DNA from: Thermoanaerobacterales bacterium
GTDB lineage: Bacteria > Bacillota > Thermosediminibacteria > Thermosediminibacterales > Tepidanaerobacteraceae
Direction of reading: 5' to 3'
Assembly: GCA_012841995.1 (NCBI GenBank)
Contig: DUTQ01000020.1
Coordinates: 1 to 10,102, forward strand
Length of the DNA stretch: 10,102 nucleotides
How positions within the stretch are numbered: the first letter of the stretch is position 1; every line of letters starts with the position of its first letter. The translations under genes were made by a program, and so were the position numbers. Below are positions 1 to 7,232 of this stretch, one piece after another. The notes beneath the pieces were generated by a model. That model ran no database searches. It was not told where the DNA came from and worked only from the letters and a program-made list of their open reading frames with translations.

Positions 1-1
1 C

Positions 2-94
2 CCTGACGGTATAATTGCAGAAGATGCCTTTGGGAAGGTTCCGTTTTTTGAAGATAAAGGTGAAAGGTTAAGGGTGTCCCAAAGGCATCTTTAG
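2..94 (+). pseudogene. Fragment resembling the C-terminal part of an ornithine/alanine racemase, inverted relative to the next gene
   Basis: This plus-strand frame is open from the left edge to a TAG at 92-94. It includes DAFGKVPFFEDKGERLR (codons about 23-73). From memory, that resembles the conserved block DAFG..P.FED.G.R.R in the C-terminal domain of the alanine/ornithine racemase family of PLP enzymes. The neighbouring minus-strand gene belongs to that family but stops before this block. After residue R the likeness ends, and the last codons (SQRHL) fall in the right arm of an inverted repeat. I infer either the tail of a second, divergent copy starting left of the window or a piece of the neighbour flipped by rearrangement. 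The open length alone (31 codons) could arise by chance; the case rests on the motif and the neighbour. Confidence 0.5.
21..91. repeat. Perfect 15-base inverted repeat at the racemase breakpoint
   Basis: Arms 21-35 (AAGATGCCTTTGGGA) and 77-91 (TCCCAAAGGCATCTT) are exact reverse complements separated by 41 bases. Such a match is very unlikely by chance in so short a stretch. There is no T-run after either arm, so it does not look like a terminator. The left arm encodes the DAFG motif of the plus-strand racemase fragment. The right arm lies 20 bases beyond the stop of the truncated minus-strand racemase and carries the same DAFG codons on the minus strand. This pattern suits a foldback or template-switch rearrangement inside a racemase gene. 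Confidence 0.75.
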
Positions 95-111
95 TTCTGT
101 TTGGCTACTTC

Positions 112-783
112 CTAAAAAAATGCTGTACCTATTCTGAAATTATTGACTTCTTTAGGAACTTGCCCATCATATAAAAGATTTAGCGCACCTGTAGAACCAC
201 CTGAAATAATTTCTAGCCTATAACCTAAAATTTTTTCTGCTTTGCTTGCAAGATCGCAAAGCTGTTCTAACTTTTTTCCGGTATAACATACTCCACTTAT
301 ACAACCAAGGTTTGTACCTATCCCTCGAATTTTTATATTCGGTATTCTAGATATGTAAGTCAAAACAATTGTTATTTCTGAAGGTAGAAAACCTTCCCTT
401 CTATCACCAAGATCAAACATCACTACTATGTCATGTGTTAAATTTTTCCTCATAGCAACTCTTGATATTTTTTCTACTGTGGAAACTTCTGAAACAAAGC
501 TGCAGTTAGCTATATTCAAAGTTTCCTCAATTTCTCCAATTTCCGGTGAACGTATAAGAGTAAGGTAAATATCGTCACTAATCTTTCTTATTCTTTTTAA
601 ATTAGTAAGTCTAGAATCCGCTATATCCTTAATCCCACAATTAAGCAAAACCCTAACAACTCTTTGATCAGCAAGAACACCTTTTGTTACAGCAGTTATT
701 GAAATTCCATACTTGTTGCATAAACCCGCGATTGTTTTGATGTTTTGAGAAATTGCATTTAAATCTATAAAAATAGAAGCCAT
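112..783 (-). pseudogene. Alanine/ornithine racemase-family PLP protein, truncated at the C terminus
   Basis: The 223-residue product matches the N-terminal PLP barrel of fold-type III amino-acid racemases, most like the ornithine racemase branch. Visible features are FIDLNAISQNI at the start, the PLP lysine in AVTK (K34), DLGDRREG (124-131), GIGTNLGC (154-161), the phosphate-binding ISGGS (193-197) and RIGTA (217-221). Family members are usually about 350 residues, so the whole C-terminal beta domain, which supplies the second catalytic base, is missing. The stop TAG directly follows a run of seven T (114-120). One extra T would continue the frame as FFLG, the expected family sequence, but that frame closes after 15 more codons. 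ATG at 783 is backed by GGAGG at 791-795. Racemase activity is unlikely; a YggS-like PLP-binding role for the bare barrel cannot be excluded. Confidence 0.75.
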
Positions 784-856
784 TCCTTGACCTCCAGTCT
801 TTTACATAATGTTGAAAATAACACTTTTTTATTAAATATAATTTTATACATTTTTT

Positions 857-886
857 AAAGCCCTGTTATAAAATGCAGGGCTTTTT
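857..886 (+). terminator. Intrinsic-terminator-like hairpin, U-tract on the plus strand
   Basis: Arms AAAGCCCTG (857-865) and CAGGGCTTT (876-884) pair perfectly around a ten-base loop. On the plus strand the second arm runs into TTTTT then ATTA, a short U-tract. On the minus strand, where the flanking genes are transcribed, the stem is followed by A residues, so it would terminate poorly. It may end a plus-strand transcript, or be a weak terminator for the minus-strand protease operon. Confidence 0.5.
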
Positions 887-1074
887 ATTAATTAACACAT
901 TTTAAACTTAAATTATTCTCGAGTGAATATATTTTTATGACTTCATCACTTGAGTTACATTTTTTAAGACATTACTTTTACCTCCCCCCATCGGTTTTGT
1001 TTCACTCTTAAAAACATTTACTATCGTTTTCGTAACAGAAGTTGTACACTTTCTCAATCTTTCGACAAAATTCG

Positions 1075-1093
1075 GGCGGTGCCAGGCACCGCC
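1075..1093. repeat. GC-rich 19-base palindrome after the protease stop
   Basis: Arms GGCGGTGCC (1075-1083) and GGCACCGCC (1085-1093) are perfect reverse complements around a single A. It begins four bases beyond the stop codon of the Lon-like protease and is far richer in GC than its surroundings. No proper U-tract follows on the minus strand (CGAATTTTG), so it is a poor intrinsic terminator but could protect the 3' end of the message. The core GGTGCCAGGCACC is, in my recollection, typical of dispersed repeats in clostridial genomes; copy number cannot be judged here. Confidence 0.6.
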
Positions 1094-1097
1094 GGTT

Positions 1098-3455
1098 TCA
1101 TTCGTTAAATTTTTTAACCGTCTCTGCCATTTGTCGAAGGGCCTCTTTCACTTTACGGTGAAATTCCTTTGGACTCTCACCTGTCATTATTTCAATGGCA
1201 TCATCTATTTTATCTGCCGCATATATGTGGAATTTCCCATTTTCTACAGCCTCCACTACTTCCGGTTTCAGCATGAGATTAGCAATGTTTTGGCTCGGTA
1301 TAACCACTCCTTGCGTTCCTATCAGACCCTTTATCTTGCACGCTTTATAAAAGCCTTCAATTTTATATGTAGTGCCGCCAACAGGCTGAATATCTCCGTG
1401 TTGGTTCATTGATCCAGTAATGGCCATGTCTTGACGCACAGGTATCCCCGATATGCTTGAAAGTAGTGCTATGAGTTCAGCACAACTTGCACTATCTCCT
1501 TCTATTCCACCATAGTTCTGTTCAAAAGCTATGCTGGCTGATATTGTAAGTGGCATGTCTTTGGCATAGTGCTGTCCTAAAAAACCGGTTATTATCATTA
1601 CTGCTTTATTGTGTATATGCCCGCTCAATTTTGCTTCACGTTCTATATTTACTACACCTTGATCACCTAAATAAGTCCTTGCGGTAATCTTGGAAGGCTG
1701 ACCAAATATATAGTCCCCTACATCGAGCACTGATAGGCCATTTACCTGACCAACGGCAGAACCCTCTGTTTCAACCAGGATATCACCACACTCAATCATG
1801 GAGAACATCTTTTCCTCCACTCGGTTTGAGCGGTATATCTTTTCGGAAATCGCCTTGTCTACATGGTCTTTTGTAACCTGCAAGCTTCCTTCAATCTCTG
1901 CCCAAGTACCTGCTTCGTAAATTACTTCTACTATCTCGTTAAATCTTGTGGAAAGTTTATTCTTATCTTCAGCCAAGCGTGAGCTATAGTCTATTACGCG
2001 AGCTACCCCTGATGAATCAAAAGGCAATAACTCTTGTTGTTTACATATATTGCATACAAACGCAGTGTAATCTTTTAAATTTTCAGGAGTGCGATCCATT
2101 TCTACATCAAAGTCTACTTTAATCTTAAAAAACTTTCTAAAATCTTCATCGTACATGTTAAGCATGTCGTAGATATAGGGTGTACCAATTAAAATTACCT
2201 TTACGTCTATAGGTATTGTTTTTGGCTTGATATTAACTGTCGGAACAGCACGATATTGTTCCCCAATATTTTCTACTCTAGATTCACCGTTTTTCAATGT
2301 CCGCTTTAATGCAGTCCATGCATATGGATCTTTTAAAAGATCTGAAGCCTGGATGACCAGATATCCTCCATTTGCTCTATGTATAGCGCCACTTCTTATC
2401 ATCATAAAATCTGTAGTTATGGCTCCAAATTCGGCTTTGCCTTCTATTTTACCAAATAGATTATAATAAGTTGGATTTGTTTCAAAGATTACCGGCGCCC
2501 CTTTAGTTGATTTATTATCTACAAAAATATTAATATCGTAACGGTGTGAAAACGGGGTTCGATTCTGTTTAGTAGGCAATGTGGTATCCCCTTGAATTTT
2601 ATCACGCCGTTCTTCTCTTATCACAGCTAAATTCTTTATTATGTCTTCTTTCACTGATTTTAAATAGTATATAATTTCTTCAAATTCTCTATATTTTACT
2701 GTAATTTCTTCAAATAAGAGATTCATGGCAGCTAGTGCAGTCTTTTTTTCCAGTTCAGTAATTTCATCTCTGGCCTTTTTATCCATTGATCTGATTTTCT
2801 TTAATGTTTCATCGATCTTTATCTGGATTTGATGGTTTAATTCTTCCAGTTCATCTTTTTGTTCCCGAGAAAGTGCATCATATTCTTCCTGTTTCATAGG
2901 TTTGCCTTCTTTAAGAGGTATTGCAAATATTCCTTGTGGGCTCTTTTGCAGTGAAAATCCCTTTTCTCTTGCATAATCCTCCAAATCACCCAAAATTGCC
3001 ATTGAAGCCTTTTGAAACTTATCTACAAGTGTTTGGATTTGTCTTTCAAACTCTTCAGTATTAAAAACCCGCATTATTTCGGTTTTTATTTCACTGATGA
3101 GTTTATTCATATCTTTTTTTAATTCTGTTCCCTTACCAGCTGGTAGACTTATGGCCATGGGTTTTTCCGGCTGTACAAAATTGTAAACATAGATGATGTC
3201 ATCGGGAACCGGTTTTGTCTTGGCAACTCTTGTGACGCTCAAATTGGCATAACTTGTTCTGCCTGTGCCTATTAAACCCGTGATAAAGATGTTATAACCA
3301 CTATGGTTTATCTTAAGGCCAAAATCCATGGCATTTACTGCACGTTCTTGGCCTATAATGCTGGATAATGGCTCTAAATCTTTGGTCAATCGAAATGAAA
3401 ACATCTTTTCATCACATGTTTCGGCAAGTTCACAGGGTAAAAGTTTTTTAAGCAA
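1098..3455 (-). CDS. Lon-like ATP-dependent protease (AAA_32 / Lon_C type)
   Basis: A cytoplasmic AAA+ serine protease of the Lon-like type, expected to unfold and degrade proteins using ATP. Residue numbers count from a TTG at 3473; the preferred start is the TTG at residue 7, giving 785 residues. An N-terminal AAA segment carries the Walker A loop GLIGTGRTS (66-74), with Arg for Lys as often seen in this subfamily. A long charged helical insertion spans about 195-300, and HRANGGYLVIQ (365-375) is Walker B-like. The C-terminal protease domain has the catalytic Ser in EGDSAS (S661) and Lys in GGTTYKIEGF (K704). Their 43-residue spacing equals that of E. coli Lon S679/K722, so the dyad looks intact. 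It directly follows the FemX-like gene and is probably co-transcribed with it. Its substrates are unknown. Confidence 0.92.
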   Translation of the reverse strand: MLKKLLPCELAETCDEKMFSFRLTKDLEPLSSIIGQERAVNAMDFGLKINHSGYNIFITGLIGTGRTSYANLSVTRVAKTKPVPDDIIYVYNFVQPEKPMAISLPAGKGTELKKDMNKLISEIKTEIMRVFNTEEFERQIQTLVDKFQKASMAILGDLEDYAREKGFSLQKSPQGIFAIPLKEGKPMKQEEYDALSREQKDELEELNHQIQIKIDETLKKIRSMDKKARDEITELEKKTALAAMNLLFEEITVKYREFEEIIYYLKSVKEDIIKNLAVIREERRDKIQGDTTLPTKQNRTPFSHRYDINIFVDNKSTKGAPVIFETNPTYYNLFGKIEGKAEFGAITTDFMMIRSGAIHRANGGYLVIQASDLLKDPYAWTALKRTLKNGESRVENIGEQYRAVPTVNIKPKTIPIDVKVILIGTPYIYDMLNMYDEDFRKFFKIKVDFDVEMDRTPENLKDYTAFVCNICKQQELLPFDSSGVARVIDYSSRLAEDKNKLSTRFNEIVEVIYEAGTWAEIEGSLQVTKDHVDKAISEKIYRSNRVEEKMFSMIECGDILVETEGSAVGQVNGLSVLDVGDYIFGQPSKITARTYLGDQGVVNIEREAKLSGHIHNKAVMIITGFLGQHYAKDMPLTISASIAFEQNYGGIEGDSASCAELIALLSSISGIPVRQDMAITGSMNQHGDIQPVGGTTYKIEGFYKACKIKGLIGTQGVVIPSQNIANLMLKPEVVEAVENGKFHIYAADKIDDAIEIMTGESPKEFHRKVKEALRQMAETVKKFNE

Positions 3456-3464
3456 TGAACATAA

Positions 3465-3471
3465 CCCCCCC
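3465..3471 (-). promoter_or_regulatory. G7 ribosome-binding site for the Lon-like protease
   Basis: A run of seven G on the minus strand stands in for GGAGG, nine bases before the TTG at 3453-3455. The only ATG nearby (3460-3462) is in another frame and stops after four codons. The TTG at 3471-3473 abuts the upstream stop codon and has no Shine-Dalgarno site before it. These facts favour the TTG at 3455 as the start. Confidence 0.55.
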
Positions 3472-3473
3472 AA

Positions 3474-4556
3474 TTATTGGTTCTTTACGTCTCTTACTAA
3501 GTTGACGGCGTTTCTCCTAATCTGACGGTATGTTGGTATGGCGCGTTCCCATAGGAAGTAAAAAAATGATGAAAGGGGCAGATCAAATTCTCCAATAAAT
3601 TCAGTAAATTCTCCGTTAAATCCCTTTTTAAATCGGTAAAGGCCATATAAGGGATTGTCTGGAGAAAGGTCCCCTGAAACCCCTCTAAAATCGTAGAGCT
3701 TACAATTGTTTTGCTTTGCCCACTCTATCATTGCCCACTGAAGGGCATAATTTGGCATGACATTTCTGTTCTCATTCGATGATGCTCCGTACATGTACCA
3801 GGCCTTGTCACCAAAAATAAATGCAAGTGAACCAGCAATGTATTTACCCTCATATTCTGCCATAAATAACTTGGCCAGGCCTTTTTTGCCCAATTCTTCC
3901 CAAATAGTTTCAAAATAGTCATATCCCCTTACAAGAAATTTATCTCTAATACATGTTTCTTGTAAGATGCCATAAAAGGCCTTCAAATCTTCTTTGGAGC
4001 CTTCTTTTACTTTCACACCTCTTCTTTTTGCAAGGCGGATATTATAGCGTGTTTTATGGTGGAAATCCATCAATATTTCATCTAATTGCTTGTCAAGTGG
4101 AAGCCGAAATACAAAATTAGGTTGGACACCTTCAAAATTTGGACCGCTTTCTCGATGCTTAAATCCAAAAGATTTTAAGGTGTTTATTACTTTTTCGTTA
4201 GGTGATTTTATATCAGGGTCTATTTTGATCATAATGGCGCCATGTTTCTTTGCCACAGTTTTTACTTTTGAAAACAAAAACCTCAATGTGGATTTGTCGG
4301 TATAATCAGCCACTGGGCCCCGCGGAGCATAGAAGATACATTTGTTTAAACCCGGTATGGGAATACGCCTTTTAAGTATGGAAATACCAGCTACGGGTTT
4401 GCCTTCATCTTCTACTAAAAGCCTTATAGGTTCCCAGCCAGTGTGCCTCTTTACTTCCCCCCACTCATAAGACTGAAGTATGTGCCCCTTTGGGCCATTT
4501 GCCATAAAATCATTGAAATAGTCTTTCTCATTTTGTTTTATGATTTTTAATTCCAT
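3474..4556 (-). CDS. FemX/FemAB-type peptidoglycan bridge aminoacyltransferase
   Basis: This 360-residue protein resembles the FemABX family, which moves an amino acid from aminoacyl-tRNA onto the stem-peptide lysine (or equivalent) of lipid II at the inner face of the membrane. Features from the preferred start: HILQSYEWGEVKR (25-37), FHHKTRYNIRLAKRRGV (165-181), YGASSNENRNVMPNYALQW (256-274), YDFRGV (288-293) and GLYRFKKGFNGE (305-316), all within the paired GNAT-like folds of the family. There is no long coiled-coil arm, so it is closer to FemX than to FemA/B. The ATG at 4556 is chosen because GGAGGT (4567-4572) precedes it; an ATG at 4574 overlaps that site and lacks its own. The amino acid it adds, and whether the cell wall has a cross-bridge, cannot be read from sequence. 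Some FemAB-fold relatives serve other tRNA-dependent ligations. Confidence 0.85.
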   Translation of the reverse strand: MELKIIKQNEKDYFNDFMANGPKGHILQSYEWGEVKRHTGWEPIRLLVEDEGKPVAGISILKRRIPIPGLNKCIFYAPRGPVADYTDKSTLRFLFSKVKTVAKKHGAIMIKIDPDIKSPNEKVINTLKSFGFKHRESGPNFEGVQPNFVFRLPLDKQLDEILMDFHHKTRYNIRLAKRRGVKVKEGSKEDLKAFYGILQETCIRDKFLVRGYDYFETIWEELGKKGLAKLFMAEYEGKYIAGSLAFIFGDKAWYMYGASSNENRNVMPNYALQWAMIEWAKQNNCKLYDFRGVSGDLSPDNPLYGLYRFKKGFNGEFTEFIGEFDLPLSSFFYFLWERAIPTYRQIRRNAVNLVRDVKNQ

Positions 4557-4566
4557 TATATGAATA

Positions 4567-4572
4567 ACCTCC
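4567..4572 (-). promoter_or_regulatory. Shine-Dalgarno site deciding the FemX-like start
   Basis: GGAGGT on the minus strand lies ten bases before the ATG at 4554-4556. It overlaps the other in-frame ATG (4572-4574), which therefore cannot use it. This supports the shorter product, six residues less at the N terminus. Confidence 0.65.
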
Positions 4573-4604
4573 ATGAGTTTTTAACCAAAATAGATTCTTC
4601 TTTT

Positions 4605-4633
4605 ATTATACATTATTTTTATATTGAACAATA
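4605..4633 (-). promoter_or_regulatory. Putative sigma-A promoter for the FemX-like/protease operon
   Basis: A consensus -10 TATAAT is seen at 4605-4610 on the minus strand. The -35 is weak: TATTGT at 17 bases (4628-4633) or TTGTTC at 15. It lies between the pyrG terminator and the FemX-like start, the right place for an independent promoter. Confidence 0.45.
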
Positions 4634-4657
4634 GCTTGTCTTGTTTTATTAAATTTT

Positions 4658-4685
4658 AAACCCTGCAGGATATCCCGCAGGGTTT
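4658..4685 (-). terminator. Probable pyrG terminator
   Basis: Arms AAACCCTGC (4658-4666) and GCAGGGTTT (4677-4685) pair perfectly, and the ten-base loop contains the palindrome GGATATCC. On the minus strand the stem ends in TTT, followed by AAAATTTAATAAAA, an interrupted U-tract. It lies 15 bases beyond the pyrG stop, as expected for its terminator, although the weak U-tract leaves some doubt. Confidence 0.65.
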
Positions 4686-4700
4686 ATCTCTATCTGAACA

Positions 4701-6305
4701 TCAATCTTTGTGAAGATGGTGCTCAAGTGCTGCATTTATAAAGCCTTTAAAAAGTGGATGTGGACGATTTGGTCGAGATTTGAATTCAGGATGGAATTGT
4801 GTCCCTACAAACCAAGGATGATCTTTTAACTCTATTATTTCTACTAGCTTTCCATCAGGGGAAATACCAGAAAAAATCATGCCAAATTTCTCCATAATAT
4901 CTTTGTAATCATTATTAAATTCAAATCGGTGTCTATGTCTCTCCTCAATTAAGTCTTGTCCATAAGCTAGCATTGCTTTAGTCCCAGGTGTAATTTTACA
5001 TGGATAGCAACCTAATCGCATATGACCTCCATTTTCATCCGGAAAAATATGTATTAACGGATGTGGAGTTTCAGGATTAAGCTCAAAACTATGGGCACCA
5101 TCAAGGCCGCATACATTGCGTGCAAATTCCACCACTGCACAGTGCATTCCCAGACATATTCCAAACATGGGGATTTTATTTTCCCTAGCGTATTTAGCAG
5201 CTTTTATCTTACCCTCTATGCCCTTGTCGCCAAAACCGCCTGGCAATAAGATTCCATCTACATCGGAAAATATTGACTGCATATCAGTATTTTCACTATC
5301 CACATCTTTGGATTTTATCCATTTTATTTCAACCTTTGTTTCACTTGCCATCCCTGCATGGCAAAGTGACTCTACTACACTCAAATAGGCATCGTGTAGT
5401 TCTACATACTCACCCACAAGTGCTATTTTTATTTTGTGTTTTGGGTTTTTCGCTCTTTTCACCATTACTTCCCATTCGGTTAAATCTGATACCATGCCAT
5501 CTACCTGAAGCTTTTTTGCTACAATGCTATCTAAACCTTCATCCTTCAAAATAAGGGGAACTTCATAAATGCTTTCAGCATCATAGTTCTGAACAACGGC
5601 TTCAGGCTCTACATTGCAAAACAAGGCTATCTTTTCTTTCAGATCTTTTGAAAGAATGTGTTCTGAACGACATACAATGATATCCGGCTGTATGCCTATA
5701 CTTCTCAATTCCTTTACACTGTGTTGAGTCGGCTTTGTCTTAAGCTCTCCAGCTTTGGATAAATAAGGTACAAGTGTGACGTGTATATAAAGTACATTGT
5801 CACGCCCGATGTCTGTCTTCATTTGGCGGATGGCCTCCAGGAAAGGCAAGCTCTCAATGTCTCCCACAGTTCCACCAATTTCTATAATTGCCACATCAGG
5901 ATTTTGATCTTTTGCTACATTTATGATTTTTTCTTTTATTTCGTTGGTTATATGAGGGATAACTTGAACAGTCTTGCCACCAAATTGCCCTTGGCGCTCT
6001 TTGCGAATTACAGACCAATAAATCTTTCCTGTTGTAATATTGCTGTTTTTGGTAAGGTTCACATCTATAAACCGTTCATAGTGGCCTAAATCAAGATCAG
6101 TTTCAGCGCCATCCTCGGTTACAAATACCTCTCCATGCTGATATGGGCTCATTGATCCAGGGTCTATATTAATATAGGGGTCAAACTTCTGCATAGTGAC
6201 AGAAAGACCCCTACTTTTTAAAAGGCGACCTAATGACGCCGCTGTTATCCCTTTGCCCAGAGAAGAAACCACTCCTCCAGTCACAAAGATGAATTTAGTG
6301 TGCAT
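4701..6305 (-). CDS. pyrG: CTP synthase
   Basis: Converts UTP to CTP using ATP and glutamine, the last step of pyrimidine nucleotide synthesis, in the cytoplasm. At 534 residues it has the usual length. The N-terminal synthetase domain begins [16 protein letters not shown], with the P-loop SLGKG at 15-19. It continues through DPYINIDPG and [14 protein letters not shown] (67-79), with the Mg-binding acidic residues near D70 and E142. The C-terminal class I glutaminase domain has LPGGFG (354-359), GICLGM with nucleophile C384, and GTQFHPE (501-507) with H505/E507. The residue after GICLGM is His388 where the family normally has Gln. ATG at 6305 is preceded by AGGGGG at nine bases. It has its own promoter and terminator and looks monocistronic. 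Confidence 0.97.
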   Translation of the reverse strand: MHTKFIFVTGGVVSSLGKGITAASLGRLLKSRGLSVTMQKFDPYINIDPGSMSPYQHGEVFVTEDGAETDLDLGHYERFIDVNLTKNSNITTGKIYWSVIRKERQGQFGGKTVQVIPHITNEIKEKIINVAKDQNPDVAIIEIGGTVGDIESLPFLEAIRQMKTDIGRDNVLYIHVTLVPYLSKAGELKTKPTQHSVKELRSIGIQPDIIVCRSEHILSKDLKEKIALFCNVEPEAVVQNYDAESIYEVPLILKDEGLDSIVAKKLQVDGMVSDLTEWEVMVKRAKNPKHKIKIALVGEYVELHDAYLSVVESLCHAGMASETKVEIKWIKSKDVDSENTDMQSIFSDVDGILLPGGFGDKGIEGKIKAAKYARENKIPMFGICLGMHCAVVEFARNVCGLDGAHSFELNPETPHPLIHIFPDENGGHMRLGCYPCKITPGTKAMLAYGQDLIEERHRHRFEFNNDYKDIMEKFGMIFSGISPDGKLVEIIELKDHPWFVGTQFHPEFKSRPNRPHPLFKGFINAALEHHLHKD

Positions 6306-6358
6306 AGTAAAAATCCCCCTATCGTTTTTCCGTACACAAAAAAAATAATATACTCTTT

Positions 6359-6388
6359 ATTTTAGCCATTGAAAAGTTAAGTTGTCAA
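6359..6388 (-). promoter_or_regulatory. pyrG promoter
   Basis: On the minus strand a perfect -35 TTGACA (6383-6388) is followed after 18 bases by TAAAAT (6359-6364). The predicted leader is only about 50 bases. It has no hairpin/U-tract and no initial GGGC run, so the CTP-sensed reiterative-transcription attenuator known from Bacillus subtilis pyrG is not visible here. Confidence 0.8.
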
Positions 6389-6438
6389 TAGAAAACAAAT
6401 AAACCTTATTTAAAACTTCTTTCCCCTTTATATTATAT

Positions 6439-6501
6439 TTGTTAGCAGCATAATATTCAATAAAAAAAGAGTTTTTTTGCTCACAATTATAATGCTAACA
6501 A
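6439..6501. repeat. Nested inverted repeats upstream of the pyrG promoter
   Basis: Outer arms TTGTTAGCA (6439-6447) and TGCTAACAA (6493-6501) are perfect reverse complements 45 bases apart. Near the centre of the loop is a second hairpin of seven A and seven T around GAG (6462-6478). It lies between the terminator of the upstream hydrolase gene and the pyrG promoter. There is no coding capacity. It could be an operator-like site or a small repeat element; nothing further can be supported. Confidence 0.5.
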
Positions 6502-6525
6502 CTTCCTATTAAATTGGCATAATAA

Positions 6526-6555
6526 AAAAAGCAGAGCCAATAAACCCTGCTTTTT
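6526..6555 (-). terminator. Intrinsic terminator of the metallo-hydrolase gene
   Basis: On the minus strand AAAAAGCAGGG pairs with CTCTGCTTTTT (one G-U pair) around an eight-base loop, and the stem runs on into a TTTTTTT tract. It starts 38 bases beyond the hydrolase stop. This is the clearest rho-independent terminator in the window. Confidence 0.85.
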
Positions 6556-6593
6556 ATTTGACAATATCCGATAATTAAAGAGAAGATTAATAA

Positions 6594-7232
6594 CTATTCG
6601 TAATTTAAAATAACTACCTGCATCTCATCCCCCAAGTCTTCTTTTGTTATATCAATACTTGTGGAATCAAGCTGTCTGCCTTGGCCAATTTTTTCAGTAA
6701 AATCATCCACTGGATCTATAGGCATACTAACTGCCGGGGTTTTGTAATGCATCGGAATAACTAATTTTGGTGAAAGCTGTTCTACCACTGCAACAGCACC
6801 TTCGGCATCAATCGTAAAAGTGCCACCTACTGGTGTCAACAGCACATCGACTTTACCTATTTCCTCAATTTGGGCCTTTGAAAGTAGATGCCCTAAATCT
6901 GATAAATGGCAGATTTTTAATCCATCTATTTCAAATACATATATTATAATGGAGCCTCTTTTCTCCCCCTTTACTTCATCGTGAAAAGCAGATACTCCCT
7001 TAATTTTTATACCACAAACTTCAAATTCCCCTTCACTCCTTATGATTTGGGGATCACCCTGCACACCTTCAACGTAATTGTGGTCATAATGGTCATGACT
7101 TACTGTCAATATATCAGCTTCTATTTTTGGAACCTTATAGCCTACGCTGCCGTCAAAGGGGTCGGTGACGATCTTTGTGCCGTCTTTTGATTCAAAGAGA
7201 AAACAGGCATGGCCGAACCACCTTATTTTCAC
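6594..7232 (-). CDS. Metallo-beta-lactamase-fold metal-dependent hydrolase
   Basis: A 212-residue soluble protein of the MBL-fold (Lactamase_B_3 type), similar in layout to the widespread UPF0173/UlaG-like hydrolases. It opens with KIRWFGHACFLFES, and the metal-binding HxHxDH motif is HDHYDH (46-51). Further ligand candidates are FHD (H84), HLSDLGH (D112) and MHY (H162), so the metal site appears complete. The substrate is not known for this group. The start is GTG at 7232, with GGAGG nine bases upstream (AGGGAGGT at 7241-7248). It lies between argS and pyrG, 191 bases after the argS stop, and is closed by a strong terminator, so it may be the last gene of an argS transcript or have its own promoter. 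Confidence 0.88.
   Translation of the reverse strand: MKIRWFGHACFLFESKDGTKIVTDPFDGSVGYKVPKIEADILTVSHDHYDHNYVEGVQGDPQIIRSEGEFEVCGIKIKGVSAFHDEVKGEKRGSIIIYVFEIDGLKICHLSDLGHLLSKAQIEEIGKVDVLLTPVGGTFTIDAEGAVAVVEQLSPKLVIPMHYKTPAVSMPIDPVDDFTEKIGQGRQLDSTSIDITKEDLGDEMQVVILNYE

Larger units (their letters stand above)
784..1097. other. 314-base intergenic region between the Lon-like protease and the racemase
   Basis: The stretch is AT-rich apart from the GC palindrome next to the protease stop codon (1075-1093). It also holds a terminator-like hairpin at 857-886 and the racemase ribosome-binding site at 791-795. On the minus strand GGGGGGAGGT (about 980-989) precedes an ATG followed at once by TCT TAA, so it serves no gene of useful length. 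I found no convincing promoter: TTATAA and TATAAA spaced by 17 bases across the hairpin are the best pair, and they are weak. No RNA gene is recognisable. Confidence 0.6.

Noticed and set aside
935..1057. Minus-strand open frame of about 40 codons (from TTG 1057) after the protease, itself open back through the protease stop region
   Set aside because: No ribosome-binding site, weak start codon, no recognisable family, and a length reachable by chance.
1062..1138. TGTCGAA strings resembling Spo0A boxes (near 1062-1069 and 1132-1138)
   Set aside because: A seven-base motif is expected about once by chance in both strands of this window, one lies in coding sequence, and no promoter is linked.
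1131..1412. Plus-strand open frames inside the protease, pyrG, argS and FemX-like genes
   Set aside because: They are opposite-strand shadows of strongly supported coding sequence and have no ribosome-binding sites or family motifs.
3728..3922. Minus-strand 64-codon frame within the FemX-like gene
   Set aside because: It overlaps conserved FemX coding sequence in another frame and matches no known family.
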